Of a stretch of DNA of 64,000 nt, positions 23,099 to 35,588 are shown one piece after another (position 1 is the first letter of the stretch; each line of letters opens with the position of its first letter). The DNA comes from Adineta steineri. Its lineage: Eukaryota > Rotifera > Eurotatoria > Adinetida > Adinetidae. Where the stretch lies: the NCBI GenBank assembly GCA_905250115.1, contig CAJNOI010000203.1, forward strand, positions 1-64,000, in the 5' to 3' direction. Both the position numbers and the translations under genes were made by a program. The notes beneath the pieces are model-generated. The model did not search any database. It saw nothing but the letters and a program-made list of their open reading frames with translations, and was not told where the DNA came from.

Positions 23099-26000
23099 AT
23101 GATCTTGCAAAGCCTGATCAAATTTTTGCGTACCACTTTTATGGGCCTGAATATATTCTCATTGCATGATATGGGTAGTAGCATGGATCTGATAACAGCT
23201 AAACGCCTTGGTCAATGGGCAACCCGTCTTTACATTGCTTTATTTATTAGTGGTCTCAGTATTCTCACTATCTATACTATAGTTCAACCACATGTAGTGA
23301 CAAAAACTTTTGATACATCATCTTTTAGTATTTACAATAATTTACAACAGAAATATGGAGATGAATTAAAATGTCCATGTTCAGTGATTGCATCGATTTT
23401 AGATCAATTTGTCAAAATTGAACCAATATTTCATGAAGTAAGATAAGATTATACTAATCTGCTAAATATAAACGATAATCGATATAGTGGCGGTTTTTCT
23501 CTTCGTCTCTATTGTTTATTTTGTGAGAATTTTGTTGTGAACGCTTTATATGGAAATTGAGAATGAAGTTTTCCTTCTTTTTATTTCTTTTGTTATTGAT
23601 AGATTTGTTCGAGTCCATTTGCAACAAAACAATACCGAAATGATCTTATAGCTGGTCTTATGTCTAACTTGTCGATTTATGTAACAAGAGACTATCGTCG
23701 TTTTCTTTCTGCTCATTTACAAGCTCTTCAAGGATTATGTCAAGTCTCTAATACAGCAGTATACGATTCTATTAACCAGTTTCGTACTTCACTGTTTGTT
23801 ACTTCTCAACTTCTATCTGAAAAAAAATTTGGTGATCAACTTAATTCGTTAATCGAACAAACTAAATCAAATGCTCCTACTACATTCCGTCGATATCTCT
23901 TCTTAATTCGAAATATCAATCATGGAAATGCTTACATGTCAACATATGGAACAAATTTCGAATATATTGGTGATCCGAATGCATCTAAATATACATATGC
24001 ATCTACTCGAGCTATAATATATGATGGATGTTCTTGTGGAATGTATCTAAATTGTACAAGTCAAGCAAATTTTATCGAATCAAATTCATCTAAACTGTTT
24101 CCAGTCAAAGGCTTGAAAATAGGTTGTACTCCAAGCGAATCATTTCGTGCTTCGACTCTTGAATGTTTTTATGATCGTTCATGTATTGATCTCATTCATC
24201 AATATACTAATTATACGAGATCTCATAATCCTGTCTTGAACATGACGAGTCGTTTCTCAATAAACACTACAATAGCTAAGCTTATCGATAATCTATTCAT
24301 AGAAAGATGGGCGACAAAGATGAATTATTCATCTTATTTTCATGCATGTGCTCCATTGTATTGTTCATATACTTATATTCAAAAAAAAAGCAGCTTTATC
24401 TATACAATAACTGTCTTACTTGGTCTTCAAGGTGGTTTATCAATTGTTCTTAAATGGTTTTGTCCTAAAATAGTTCGAATCGCATCTAAAGTGAATGATT
24501 ATCGAAAAAAACGAATGAATACGATTTATCCTGTCAATTCTCTTGAAATTACACCGAATGTTACTCTTAGCACAACCATACATAATCCTGCATGTAATTT
24601 AGAATCAAGATCAACACCTACAACATCTCGGTATGTTTTTCTTTCTGTTGTGTTCATTCAAATTGTAATCTAAAATATCTCTTTATTAGAACAATTGCTA
24701 CTACATCAATTCAATGTTCTTGGAAGGTCCTCTTCAGATGTCTACTATTGATGTCGATCATAGCAGTTCTAACTATTTTTTCATTTTATGTCGCACGAGA
24801 AGGTAAGAATGGGATTCCCTCAACAAGGGTGGATCAGAGTGTGGATGTGATTTATCAAAGAAAAATCAACCACAACCTCAAGATATAAACTGTACTTTTA
24901 TATGTCATTTTCCGTTGAATTTTCTTCATATTTCACCAATTAAAGTTTTTAAAAGAATACTTATGAAATATGTTTTTACTAGTTCCGTCGACCAGTACGA
25001 CAAATGATACTACTAATTCGAACTCAACAATAAACACAACAACATCAACATTAACAAGCACAACAGGTCAGTGAATTAAAGTAGAAAATTGACGGACTTC
25101 AGTTCTTATAGTTTGATTATACAAGAAAAGAAGTTATTGCTCCAAAACTCAGTGGGTATCTTTCAGCTATAGAGTCACCTAGAATCACTCGAATTTTCTA
25201 ACTAATGTGGACAACACTATATGTTTTGTCTCTATAATGAGTAAACGACACTGTTTCTTAAATCTGTTGACGAATTAAATTTTAACAAGGATTTTCACTT
25301 CGATTAGAAAAACAAAAGATCGTATTTTTTCCGGCTGATCATACAGTTTGGAGAAATTCTCTTCTATATTTTGACTTGAAAATGTAATAGCTGTTTTAAT
25401 ATTAGCTTACATAAATCTATTTCCAGATACTTTTAATCTAAATATACAGACGAGTAATTCATCATTTTCTTTTCATTAGTGCCATGTTCCAAGTTAAACT
25501 TTCAACTAACATCAATAAATATATCTGATGTTCCACTTTATGTACGATCATTTGCTGTTGCTGACTTCAACAATGATAGTCGACTTGATATTGTAGTTTT
25601 TTCTAACTATGACGAAAGTGTGATTATACTGCGTGGAAATGAGAACGTAACTTTTACAGCAGAAAATATTTTTCCAAAAAAACGTTTTGGCTATGTGAAC
25701 ATTATGAAAGTTGGTGATTTCAATAATGATAATCGAGCCGATCTCGTATTTACCTATATAAATTTAGACTATATAAACATTCTATTTGGAAATGGGAACG
25801 GAACGTTTAGAATAGTGGATAAAAAATTAGAGACAAGAGATTGTACACCCAACGATATCGCTGTAGCTGACTTCAATCATGACAATTATTCTGATATTGT
25901 TTTCATTGATACTTCCTTTTCTAACGTTTGTGTACTTCTTGGAAATGCCAACGACACTTTTTCGGTGCAGCTGATGTTTTCCACTGGACAGTATAGTAAA

Positions 26001-26606
26001 CCTGAGTCAGTAACTGTCAGTGACTTTAATAGTGATGGACACGTAGATATTGCTGTCGCTAATAGTAGAGCGCTGAATGTTGGCATATTTCTTGAATGCG
26101 GCAATGGAACTTTTGAAATACAAAAGCGATCTTTTACTTTCATGGGTTTTTATCCAAACCATATTGTTAGCGGTGATTTTGACGGTGATACTCAACAAGA
26201 CGTCGTTATCGCTCAGGACTTCACACGTCTAGTCGCTGTATTGTCTAAATATAGAAATGGATTTTTCACCGTCAAAGAGAAATTTATTATAAAATCTGAC
26301 AACATAAAACGTATGGTTGTAGGTGATTTTAACTGTGATGATCATTTAGACATTGCTGTCATGGGTGTGTCATATGGTACAGATATGCTTGTTGGATATG
26401 GAGACGGTCATTTTGAGACGCAAAGCAATTTCTCGGATAAACTGATCAGTTATGGATTTAATACTGGTGTTTATGATTTTAATGATGATACTTATCAAGA
26501 CATAATCATTGCAAATCCTGAGTCTAGTTCTATAGATATTCTTTTAAACATGTGCGAATGTTGTGCACGTAGAATTCCTAAAAGAAAAATGTCTAACCTC
26601 TCATAA
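23099..26606 (+). CDS. CPCS-family membrane protein fused to a stalked FG-GAP propeller
   Basis: Five exons, 23099-23437, 23603-24630, 24690-24802, 24983-25066 and 25480-26606, give 896 residues in one frame. Helix 1 is LYIALFISGLSILTIYTIV. The ectodomain carries KCPCSVIASILDQFV and ICSSPF. Helix 2 is IYTITVLLGLQGGLSIVL. A basic cytosolic loop leads to helix 3, CLLLMSIIAVLTIFSFYV. After that come a Thr/Ser/Asn-rich stalk and seven FG-GAP/VCBS repeats with Ca-binding-like loops (DFNNDSRLD, DFNSDGHVD, DFNCDDHLD). Predicted topology puts the propeller outside the cell, consistent with the stalk. The paralogue at 21.2 kb ends after helix 2, so the third helix, stalk and propeller look like an added module. 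Ligand unknown. Confidence 0.8.
24825..24888. repeat. G/C-arm hairpin repeat, intronic
   Basis: AGGGTGGATCAGAGTGTGG faces CCACAACCTCAAGATAT within an intron of the CPCS/FG-GAP gene. It is a diverged copy. Confidence 0.5.
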
Positions 26607-26900
26607 TTTTTATCTTATCTCAAATTATTGTGCTTAGTAAATTTTACCATTTGTATTTTCATAAATATTGTAGAGAAAAATCAGCAGATTGAAGAAGCTT
26701 GTAATTTACGAAGTTCTCTTGAATATTTCTATGTTTTTATTTTGTTGTTTACTGCTTTAGTATGCCTCATCTGTTATTCTATTACTTACTGATCAATATT
26801 TCAAATTACATTGTAATTATTAAATTTATTTTTAACTCTGTAAATCTAAATATTTATATCAATTTACTATAATTATGATTTATTCAGATACTTTCTAGTA

Positions 26901-26977
26901 ACGTGTGGATATTAATGCTGAGATGAATTTTAGTATTGTATCCATTCAACATTCACATCCACACCCATCTTCGACAT
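26901..26977. repeat. weak G/C-arm hairpin repeat
   Basis: ACGTGTGGATATTAATGC faces ACATCCACACCCATCTTCGACAT, with only partial pairing remaining. Confidence 0.4.
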
Positions 26978-27234
26978 GGGTAAACAAGACCATCGTTTTA
27001 CTCATTACAAATCTCATAGTCATCAAGTATCAGACAATTCGTTTTCATCATATTTGTTCATTCAAACTTTACTAATTGCTGCTCCCTCATGGAACATTTC
27101 GAACAGAACCAAAATATTTTTATAAAATCATTTGAATTATTTTCTATTGTTAAATATTGAATTTCAATTGAATATTGATTCATTTCATTTTATTGTTATC
27201 TTTAAATAAAAATTATTTAATAATTTGTTGAATA

Positions 27235-27300
27235 AGGATGTGGGTGTGGGTATGGATGAGATAAATAAGATATACCAACACTCACACTCACACCCTCAAG
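27235..27300. repeat. G/C-arm hairpin repeat
   Basis: AGGATGTGGGTGTGGGTATGG faces CACTCACACTCACACCCTCAAG, a well-preserved copy. Confidence 0.7.
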
Positions 27301-27739
27301 GTTTTAATGTATACTTATTGTTCTAGGTCAAATAATAAAATATATCGTACGAAGTCCAAAGATAATAATTATTGTGTGAAATGAAATTCAAGGTTTATTC
27401 TCTTATCAATTAATATATATTGAAATGAATAAAATAAAATGAAATTAAATACATTCATGTATGATAAGATAAGAATGAAAAGTATTAAAAAAAAATCATA
27501 TATGCATTTTTTGATTCTTGATTTCTTATAGAACAAATAAATAATTTCGTGAATTAGATATGAATTTCTATCAATTCAATAACTTTATATTGATTTTTAT
27601 TGTTTAAATTAGTTAAAAAATTTTTATTAGTTAACATCATACTTATGTATATATTTTAAATTGAATTTTGTTCAGTTAAAACAATTGTTGTGTTCTAAAA
27701 AAAATATATATTTGATTTGTTTATCTTTTTAGATAAATA

Positions 27740-28336
27740 ATGTATAAAACAATTGGAATATTATTATTAATTGTTATAATTAAAGATGGCTATTGTTTAG
27801 GAACAAATCGTACTTATCTTATAAAAAGAGATCTTTTAAGTGGTCTTAAAGGTGGAGAATTTACAGTCTATGATAACCAAGGAAAAATTACTTTATTTCG
27901 AATGGAATCAAAATTCGCTATACTACATAATATTAGAATATTTAAAGGTTTAAACAAAAAACAAAATCCTATAGCTTTATTAAAAGCTAAATTAAGTTTT
28001 GTTCTATACAAAGGAACAATTGCGATTTTTAATAAAAATTCTAATGAATGGATAAATGGAACAATTGAACAAAATTTTAAAATTGTTGGAAATAAATTTA
28101 CTATTAAGTACAATAATACTGAAGTTTCAATGGAAGGAAAAGCTGCATCATTAGATACAACATTTATCGATCAATCAAATAAACAAGTTTTAGCTAAATT
28201 TCATAAAAGAGTTTCTTCATTATTTTGGAGAAATAAATATGATTTACAAGTTTTATCCGACAAACTTCCCGACCAAGTTTATTTCTTAGGTATTGCTGCA
28301 AGAGATATTAATAATAACAGAATTCAGACTGGTTAA
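27740..28336 (+). CDS. secreted LURP-one-related / Tubby-C-like protein
   Basis: Intronless, 198 residues. A signal peptide (KTIGILLLIVIIKDGYC) precedes a single LOR-type domain. The family's repeated strand pattern is visible: GGEFTVYDNQGKITLFRMESK, then FKGLNKKQNPIALLKAKL, IEQNFKIVGNKFTIKY, and LDTTFIDQSNKQVLAKFHKR. These correspond to the beta-barrel of the LURP-one-related/scramblase-like fold. Family members are usually cytosolic, so the signal peptide is unusual. No catalytic residues are known for the family. Function unknown; the fold assignment is fairly good. Confidence 0.65.
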   Translation: MYKTIGILLLIVIIKDGYCLGTNRTYLIKRDLLSGLKGGEFTVYDNQGKITLFRMESKFAILHNIRIFKGLNKKQNPIALLKAKLSFVLYKGTIAIFNKNSNEWINGTIEQNFKIVGNKFTIKYNNTEVSMEGKAASLDTTFIDQSNKQVLAKFHKRVSSLFWRNKYDLQVLSDKLPDQVYFLGIAARDINNNRIQTG

Positions 28337-29020
28337 CTTTATTTATGTTGAACATTAGATTTTAACACAAATTTATCTTATTATTCATAGATCATTTACT
28401 TATTTTCTTTATTAATCAAAAAAATTTCTTAATCATTTTAAAATAAAAATCTTAATATTTTCTTATGTATTTTCGACTTCAGGCATATTCACAGTTTAGA
28501 AATCAAGTTAATATATTTATTGGTTTTTATTCATGTTGAAAAACTGTCATTGAATTTAAGTGAGACATCTTTCGACAAAACGAAACAGTAGTTATAAAGA
28601 AAACTTCAAAACGATTCTGTTGTTATATTTATTATTCAAATGACTGGATAAAGAAAAACAATCATTTTTCTAAGTACCGGATGTGGGTATGAGTATTATT
28701 TCTATCTCACATTCACATCCACACCCACACTCAAAATTTTTGTATCAAGCTTTACAAATATAGATGAAAGATAAAAAACATTCTGTGTGAATTGTTATTC
28801 ACATTCTTGTAGAGAAGAGTCATGCAAACATAAATTGTCTGCTTGCTTGCTTGTGGGTCCGTTCTTCGCCGATTGATCCAAACACTGGGTAAAGATATAA
28901 AAGGAATTTTCTTTTTATAAGGGTTGACCGAAGGCTAATCGGTGTCGAAGAACTCGAATTTGTTGTTAGCTTTTATAAAAAATTTTAAGGATCATATTTT
29001 CACACACAGAAGAGCAGTCA
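28337..29020. other. intergenic region
   Basis: No gene. A hairpin at 28680-28735 is the only structured feature, followed by the left end of the foldback element. Confidence 0.5.
28680..28735. repeat. G/C-arm hairpin repeat
   Basis: GGATGTGGGTATGAG faces ATTCACATCCACACCCACACTCAA in part, with an arm spacing of about 20 bases. Confidence 0.6.
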
Positions 29021-29735
29021 TCCTATTCCGGAAAGTTACACATTCCGGACTCGCTTGGCTCACCCAACTTAACATAATTCAATTCCGGAATTCATTGCAT
29101 TCGATTCCTGCCTATTCCGGAATTCCTTACATTCGATTCTTGCCTATTCCGGAATTCCTTGCATTCGATTCCTACCTATTCCGGAATTCCTGCACATTTC
29201 TACCAATTTCGGAATGACTTGATCAATTGATATTTATGTAAGCCTGGACATGATGACAAATACGGTATTCCGGAATTCGTGCATTTCCCGGAATTCCTGC
29301 ACAACCTACCAATTCCGGAATGGCTTGATCTATTGATATTTACGTAAAGCTTAACATAGAGACCTTTCGTCGGTATGCAAGCACAATAGTGTGGGTGCGC
29401 GGGAGGCTCGGTCCGTGAAGAAGTACGCAATAGGCAGGAATTCCTGCCCATTCCTACCGATTCCGGAAAAGCCGGAATGTGCACGAATTCCGGAATTTCG
29501 CTACGGAATCGATTCGATTATTCAGGAGGATCATTTCTACATCAAGCATATCTTTCGTAATTCCGGAATTGGCAGGAATAGCATTAATCTGATGGAAGGA
29601 ATTCCGAAATTGGCAGGAATCGAATTCGATCCGTTCCGGAAAAGGCAGGAATGGTATGCAAGGAATTCCGGAATTGAATGATGTGAAATTGGGTGGGTGC
29701 AGCGATTCCGAAATGTGTAACTTTTGGGAATAGGA
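29021..29735. mobile_element. foldback/MITE-like element built from TTCCGGAATTCC words
   Basis: The left end runs TCCTATTCC, GGAAAGTTACACATTCCGG. The right end, read on the other strand, runs TCCTATTCC, CAAAAGTTACACATTTCGG, so the termini are long imperfect inverted repeats. Inside, the palindrome ATTCCGGAAT followed by TCCT.GCATTCGATTCCTGCC recurs many times, in one orientation on the left and the opposite on the right. Open frames here (IPE/NSG repeats) are by-products of the repeat. Exact ends and target duplication are unresolved; TCACACA.AGAA lies outside both ends. Confidence 0.65.
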
Positions 29736-29856
29736 AGCATTCTCACACAGAACTACTTTTTTTACAAAAAAAACCTTTTTTACGAGAGTTATCGAGATCG
29801 AGCAACTCAAATCTGAAGCCGGTTTTTTGAAGTTGTTTGATTAAATAGTTTGCTGG

Positions 29857-31063
29857 CAGTGAAGACATACCGTTTCTACGAGAAAGAGCTGAGCGAGTCT
29901 CCAGACGGGTGTTACTTGTTTTTTTATGCTTAGAAATACAACAGATAGTTTACTGAAAACTCCACAACATTTATCACGATTAGAAATAGAAGGCGAGATT
30001 ATACATATGATTGAAAATATCATAGCACTAAAAAATGATGATGATACTTATGTTTTGCATAATTCTGTTGCTTATTGTTATTTGGATCTGCTTTTTCTAA
30101 AGTAAATTTAAAAATCCTTGTTCACTTTAGTTTATTCTATTTGAACTGTAAATTTAGGATGAATTGCCCTAATCAAAGCATTTGCAATTATATTGATCAC
30201 AACATGAAATATGTTATTCTGTCATTTTTTGGACTATGCCATTTCAAGGAAGGTAAGAATATTGTTTTTTTTTCAATTTCTGAGTAAAAGTGTGTTTTAG
30301 ATAAGTGGAATAATGTATTTGCACGCTATTCTAAACACAATGTTGTACTGTACATAGAACTTTGGGATTAAATCTATTTTACACTTTTCATTTTTATTAT
30401 CTTTGGAATCAGATATGCGTCGTGCCTTACGTCACTCACGTTTAGTTAGGATAGAAAAGATTGGTCTCGACTTTGAAATGTACGTATTCTTTTCAAATTA
30501 ATTTATTACATATTTATTTCTGTTGTTATTAGTCAACATCGACCAGATGATGATATTCAAATAAAAACCTTCGGTACACAACTTCGTATAGCAAAGGAAT
30601 ATATTGAACAGATTTATACAAAAAACTAATTCATGAGTCTTCGGATACGTAATGTGTCATAACTTTGACAAACACCAAATTTCTTTTCATAAATATATAA
30701 ATGAAAGGTCTAATTTATTCTTCATATAAATAGGAATTGAACAATGATCATCCCATGCACGAAGGAGAAGAGTTGTCGACGTTGGTATCAGAAATGAATA
30801 ATATATATTATGGATGTTCGCTTCAAATATCTTCCAACAAACAAATGCAACCGAATATTGAGAAGATTTTGATCAATCGTATACTACCATAAAAGAAGTA
30901 ATTATATATTGAAATTTTGAAACCATCTATATTCTCTAATATTTAACATTTTCTTTCTAAGTATCCACATGTATATGTGACGCATCCATTGTTTGTTATT
31001 CAAGTATATAAATATATTGCACATCAATTTAAATTAAATATTCGAAAAACAGTCGTCTAAGCC
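29857..31063 (+). pseudogene. unidentified spliced gene, apparently frame-damaged
   Basis: Several exon-like blocks join cleanly by GT-AG: a block ending LHNSVAYCYLDLLFLK (about 29940-30101), NCPNQSICNYIDHNMKYVIL (30159-30250), DMRRALRHSRLVRIEKIGLD (30414-30480) and QHRPDDDIQIKTFGTQLRI (30533-30629, then stop). Further coding-like blocks follow: ELNNDHPMHEGEELSTLVSE (30734-30890) and YPHVYVTHPLFVIQVYKYIA (30962-31063). The 5' block changes frame near 29920. The block ending QMQPNIE changes frame near 30863; one base less there would join it to the last exon. I do not recognise the protein. A decayed gene beside a foldback element is the simplest reading; sequencing error is an alternative. 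Confidence 0.4.
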
Positions 31064-34000
31064 GTGCAAAATGTAAAAACTTTCTATAGACTTAATTGAA
31101 TAATTAGATTTATTGACTTTTTCCTGTTTTTTTTGTCTTTTGTTACATTGCCTTTTTTTCAAAAAAAATTTTTTCTTTGTTGTGTGTATTTTCATGAATA
31201 CTTTGAACTACGAATAAATATTGTAAAACTAAACGAAAGAAAAATAAGACAATATTTTATTATTGAATAAGAAAATTTATTGCCGAAGACATACAACACG
31301 AGTAACTGCCTAGTTCAACTTCAAATATGAATCACACATAGATACACATACCTACGCTAGTCTACGAAATTAGAAATAGTTATTCTCTAGTTATATATAT
31401 TTTTTTTAATAAAAATAAAATGATCTACAAGAAAATTTATAAATTTAAAAACAAAATATTAGAATGAATTCTTTGTCGAATCTGTAAAGACAAAGTAGAT
31501 GTCGTAAATCATATATTGTTGAAAGAAACTGCTTATTATACGTTTATTAAGAGGTAAATATCCCTTATATAATCACAAATATGTTGCTATGACGAAAATG
31601 TTCGGATTACTGGTAGTCTTAATCTACTACAGCAGTATTCTTTTTTAAAATGCATTAAAAATAGATACACTAGTGAGTAATATTATCACCTACAAAATTA
31701 AAGTAGATAACTTAATATTAAGGAGAAAATCATTTTAAAGTTATTTATTAGTCTTTATGAATAATATCATATAAGAACGCATGTACCAATTTATTTTTCA
31801 CTATTCATTGAAGTAATTATTTGATAATAATTTCTTCCAGATTATATTCAATAAGACAAAATTATTAGTACAACAATGTGCTTTATTGGAAATATTAATC
31901 CATTTAGATTTTATTTGAATTAATAGTTTTACTAAGCATATAAGATTTCATATAGATTTGAATGTTTTGATTACAAGAAACTGTTAACTTTGTTATTGAT
32001 TTCAATTTATTTTAGCATCAAATATTCGAATAAATTTAATTTATAAAAATCTTTTCTTTTGAATATACAACATATTTTATTAATAAATAAATATAATTGT
32101 AGAATTATATTTAAATCTTTGAATTATGAGAATAGATTTTGAATTTCATTTAAATAATTATCTAAACATAAATTTAAGATAATTTTATGAGAATTTTTTT
32201 ATATAAAAAAGCATTAACTAATATAAATTGAAACTATTGAAATATATATAAATTAACATTCATTATGATTATTATTAATAGTTATATAATATAAGAAAAT
32301 ATTCTTTTGAAAAATTCTAAATTAATCAGTCACTTGCAGTATTTTTATCTGAAATGGATAATAGAATGTGCAGCGTAGACGGCGATTATAAATATTTGTT
32401 GATTTTCTTTTATTCGGTTCTGCTCGCTTTCATTCATGCTTCATTAGTTTTATATTCTTTTTCGTATCATTTTTATCACAGTTTGCGCACTGCAATTATA
32501 TTACATCAATAATGCACATGGTTTTGCGAAAGTAAATACATTAATATAATGTGAAATATATGTATCGATTTTTAAATTAAACCAAAAAAAAACGTCGATT
32601 TCTACATCGGCAAGATACTGGAAAAGTTAAATGATTCTACACGAACGATCAATTTTTGTTTTTTTATTAGAGATGATTTCAATTATAATATCATTCTATG
32701 ATTTGTTTCTGAAAATGTACTGAGTTGTGTGAGAATTTATTAGTATTAGTTATTTCATTTATTTACTTGTATACTATACATGATTGATTCTCAATCTTGT
32801 CTTAATATTAATGGTACAAATATGAGAAAAAGGCACAAAGAAGACGCAGTGGGTATTTTTGCAAGATATCTTAATAAAAAATAGTAACAAATTTCCTATT
32901 AAATGTGTCTTCGGTAGTAACTGAAATCCTCTCGATTCAGATAAAGAAAATAGTATATGATTCCTCATTTTTCTAATCAACTTAATTTAATTTATGTACA
33001 AATTAGTTTTATTTTATTTATGATTTGTTGAACACTATTGCAAATGTATAAAAAGGCGAAGAAAATTGAAAGAGCTCAGGTTGAATTAATTTACAAACGA
33101 TAGTAAACTCATGATATTCGCGAGGTAATATATAAAAAATAGATGTGGCAGAAGAAATTGCCAACTCTTGATAGGTTCGCTTCTCAAAGTGGACTGAACG
33201 AGAAAACTGCATTCTGACGTTAGAAGATACAATTTTTAGTACAATTTCTAGTTGTATTCTGCTTTAAATCAGCATGGTTTGTCTATTTGTAACATGAAAA
33301 TTATTATGTACTACAAAAACACTATGTTTAGAATGATGTATAATGAAATCAAAATTTTAATCGGCTAAACAGGACTTCCAGATCAATTACAATTAATTTA
33401 TAATCAGTCATAATCAAAACTATCGATTTAATTATTATGAAATAAAATCAGAATTATAAATGATTAGAACTACAAATTGGTAATTTCAATCATCTATAAT
33501 CCTACTTCAGTTGCATGTTCAAGTCGAAAAGTATGTTGAGAAAATAATCCGTTCCGGCGATTCCATGACACCAGTATTCTAGCCAGATATTTTTCAAATT
33601 TCTCCATGGCTACCACTCGATCTAGGTAATAGTTGGCTTTATAATTTGCTTTAATTTCTAGAGGATTTCACAATTTTGATCGATTTCAACCGAGCAAACT
33701 TTTTATTGGGCAGTATAAAAGTCTAATAAATCTTGTATAGCCAACATTTAATTTTAATTCAAGATCATCTATTCAGTTTTATTCAGACTTTAATTATTTA
33801 GGATATGATGTCTTAAGCGAACAAGAAAATCATGTTAATATTCTTTCGAAAATAAGTAATTCTTAACTTATATACTATCGCCTAAAATTCAACAAACAGC
33901 TCATCTGACATAGTACTAAACCAAAACAAAAGTCTGATCAATAGACTTATATCTTATATATAAATAAATTTCAAATCCAGACATTATAAATCGTAAAAAT

Positions 34001-34136
34001 GTTACTTAAGACAACTGTTGCTTTCTAATTATATTAAAATAAATTATAAAATGTTTCGCCTATATCTGTCGGAAAATAGCCATTTTGAGGAGTTTTATAA
34101 TCGTAACATACGATAGTTGCTCAAAAAAGTAAAAAC
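31064..34136. other. AT-rich gene desert, 3 kb
   Basis: Very AT-rich with frequent stops in all frames. I see no gene, no hairpin copy and no recognisable transposon. Confidence 0.6.
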
Positions 34137-34770
34137 AAACATCGTCCAATTACAAACCTCCACATCATATTATGTTTATCAATTTTCTTAATGTAAGAGA
34201 ATCGATTGATTACTCACATTTTGCTTATCTACCTATACTGAATATAAGCGATATACATTATATACATAAAAGAAAAAGAAAAATATGCATTATCGTTTCT
34301 ATTTTGTTGCTTGCTTGTTTTTTTCATGATATAAAAGAAGAAAAAGACAAAACGAAAAACAAACATCGTCTATATCATTAATGTAAGAGAACTGATCAAT
34401 TACTCACATTTCGATTATCTACCTACAGTGAATACAAGCGATATGCTTCATATACACGAAAGAAAAAGAAAAATACGCATTATCGCTTCTATTTCGTTGC
34501 CTGCTTGTTTTTTTAATGAGAAAAAAAAGAAAAAGACAATATGAAAAATAAACATCGTCCAAATTTAAGCTCACACATCATATTATCTTCGTCTATTTTA
34601 TTAATGAAAGAGAACTGATCAATTACTCATATTTTGCTTATCTACCTACACTGAATATAATCAATAAGCCTTACACACATTAATTAAAAACGACAGTTTA
34701 TGTTTTCGCTCATGACTAGTTCTTGTTTTTTTCATGACATAAAACAAAAATGGATAAAATAAAAGTGCAT
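34137..34770 (+). repeat. three diverged tandem copies of a ~210-bp unit
   Basis: The words ATTAATGTAAGAGAACTGAT, ATTACTCACATTT.G.TTATC, TACCTAC..TGAATA.AAGCG and TTGTTTTTTTCATGA recur in order three times, starting near 34185, 34378 and 34598. Divergence is moderate and the third copy is the most altered. No coding potential. Confidence 0.65.
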
Positions 34771-35084
34771 TTCATGCCTCAATAAATCGTATGTACAAAA
34801 AATATTAAAGCGTCTCCTCTTCACATATTCGTTTAGTTATTTATTTTCGTTTATATACACAACACGTATATTTGATTATTCCTCTTCAATTTCTATCCCG
34901 TTTGAATATTATTTCACGGTAATTATTTTCATACTTTTTGTATTTAGTTTATACCAGTCACATAATATTATTCATATTGAGAATTGTTGCTCTATTTATA
35001 AGTACTACAATTATATAAATAGTTATTGAGATTTTTCTAAATGATCAGATTTATCTGATGACTCGCCCGCTACTTTTTAATAGG

Positions 35085-35335
35085 GTTGAGCCTGATGCGG
35101 TATTAAGTAAGACTCAGTACCCTGTATAACTGGGTTCTTAAGAAAGTTGGCCTCTCGATTGTGACTAGTATTGAGCGTGATTGGGTATTAAGTGAGATTG
35201 TCCACCATCTGTGAGTGTGCTCTTAGTGAAACTGGTCTCTGTGTTATAACTAATACCTAGAATTGTTACATTTTAAGTCTCATTCTGTAGTCTATGTGAC
35301 TGGGTTCTCAAGGAAAATGGAGTCCCCATTTTGAT
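35085..35335 (+). repeat. ~82-bp tandem repeat, three degenerate copies
   Basis: GGTATTAAGTAAGACTCAGTAC, GGTATTAAGTGAGATTGTCC and TACATTTTAAGTCTCATTC align in register (each shown in part). So do the following GGGTTCTTAAGAAA, GTGCTCTTAGTGAAA and GGGTTCTCAAGGAAA. Spacing is about 82 bases. Confidence 0.55.
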
Positions 35336-35392
35336 GAATATTCTCTGTGAAAAGCTATGTAATCGGATTTTGTTCAATATCTGACCATCTTG

Positions 35393-35454
35393 ACGGTGAA
35401 TGTGGGTTTGAGTGTGGATACTGTATTCACCTAGCATCCGCACTCACCCCTAGA
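35393..35454. repeat. G/C-arm hairpin repeat
   Basis: GACGGTGAATGTGGGTTTGAG faces ATCCGCACTCACCCCTAG in part. It is a diverged copy about 130 bases upstream of the EGF gene start. Confidence 0.5.
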
Positions 35455-35588
35455 ATTTTGCTTATAACCAGAAACTTGTAAACCGCAAGTCTCAAGCAAA
35501 CTTCTCTACATAACATAATTTACATATAGAAATTCATTTTAGATTTTCCTTTATTTCAAGACAACACACATTCAATTGAGTCAAAGCT

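Larger units (their letters stand above)
26607..27739. other. intergenic region with two hairpins
   Basis: AT-rich with no gene. It holds hairpins at about 26901-26977 and 27235-27300. Confidence 0.55.
34771..35588. other. intergenic region upstream of the EGF gene
   Basis: Holds a short minisatellite (35085-35335) and a hairpin (35393-35454). The promoter of the 35.6-kb gene should lie in the last part; no clear TATA box was identified. Confidence 0.45.

Noticed and set aside
29200-29810. Several frames rich in Ile-Pro-Glu and Asn-Ser-Gly
   Set aside because: They are translations of the TTCCGGAATTCC repeat in the foldback element, on both strands, without any other protein feature.
30734-30890. 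Possible resemblance of LVSEMNNIYYG to the M2 (ACE-like) peptidase family
   Set aside because: Only a few residues match and no zinc motif or other family block is present in the surrounding exons.
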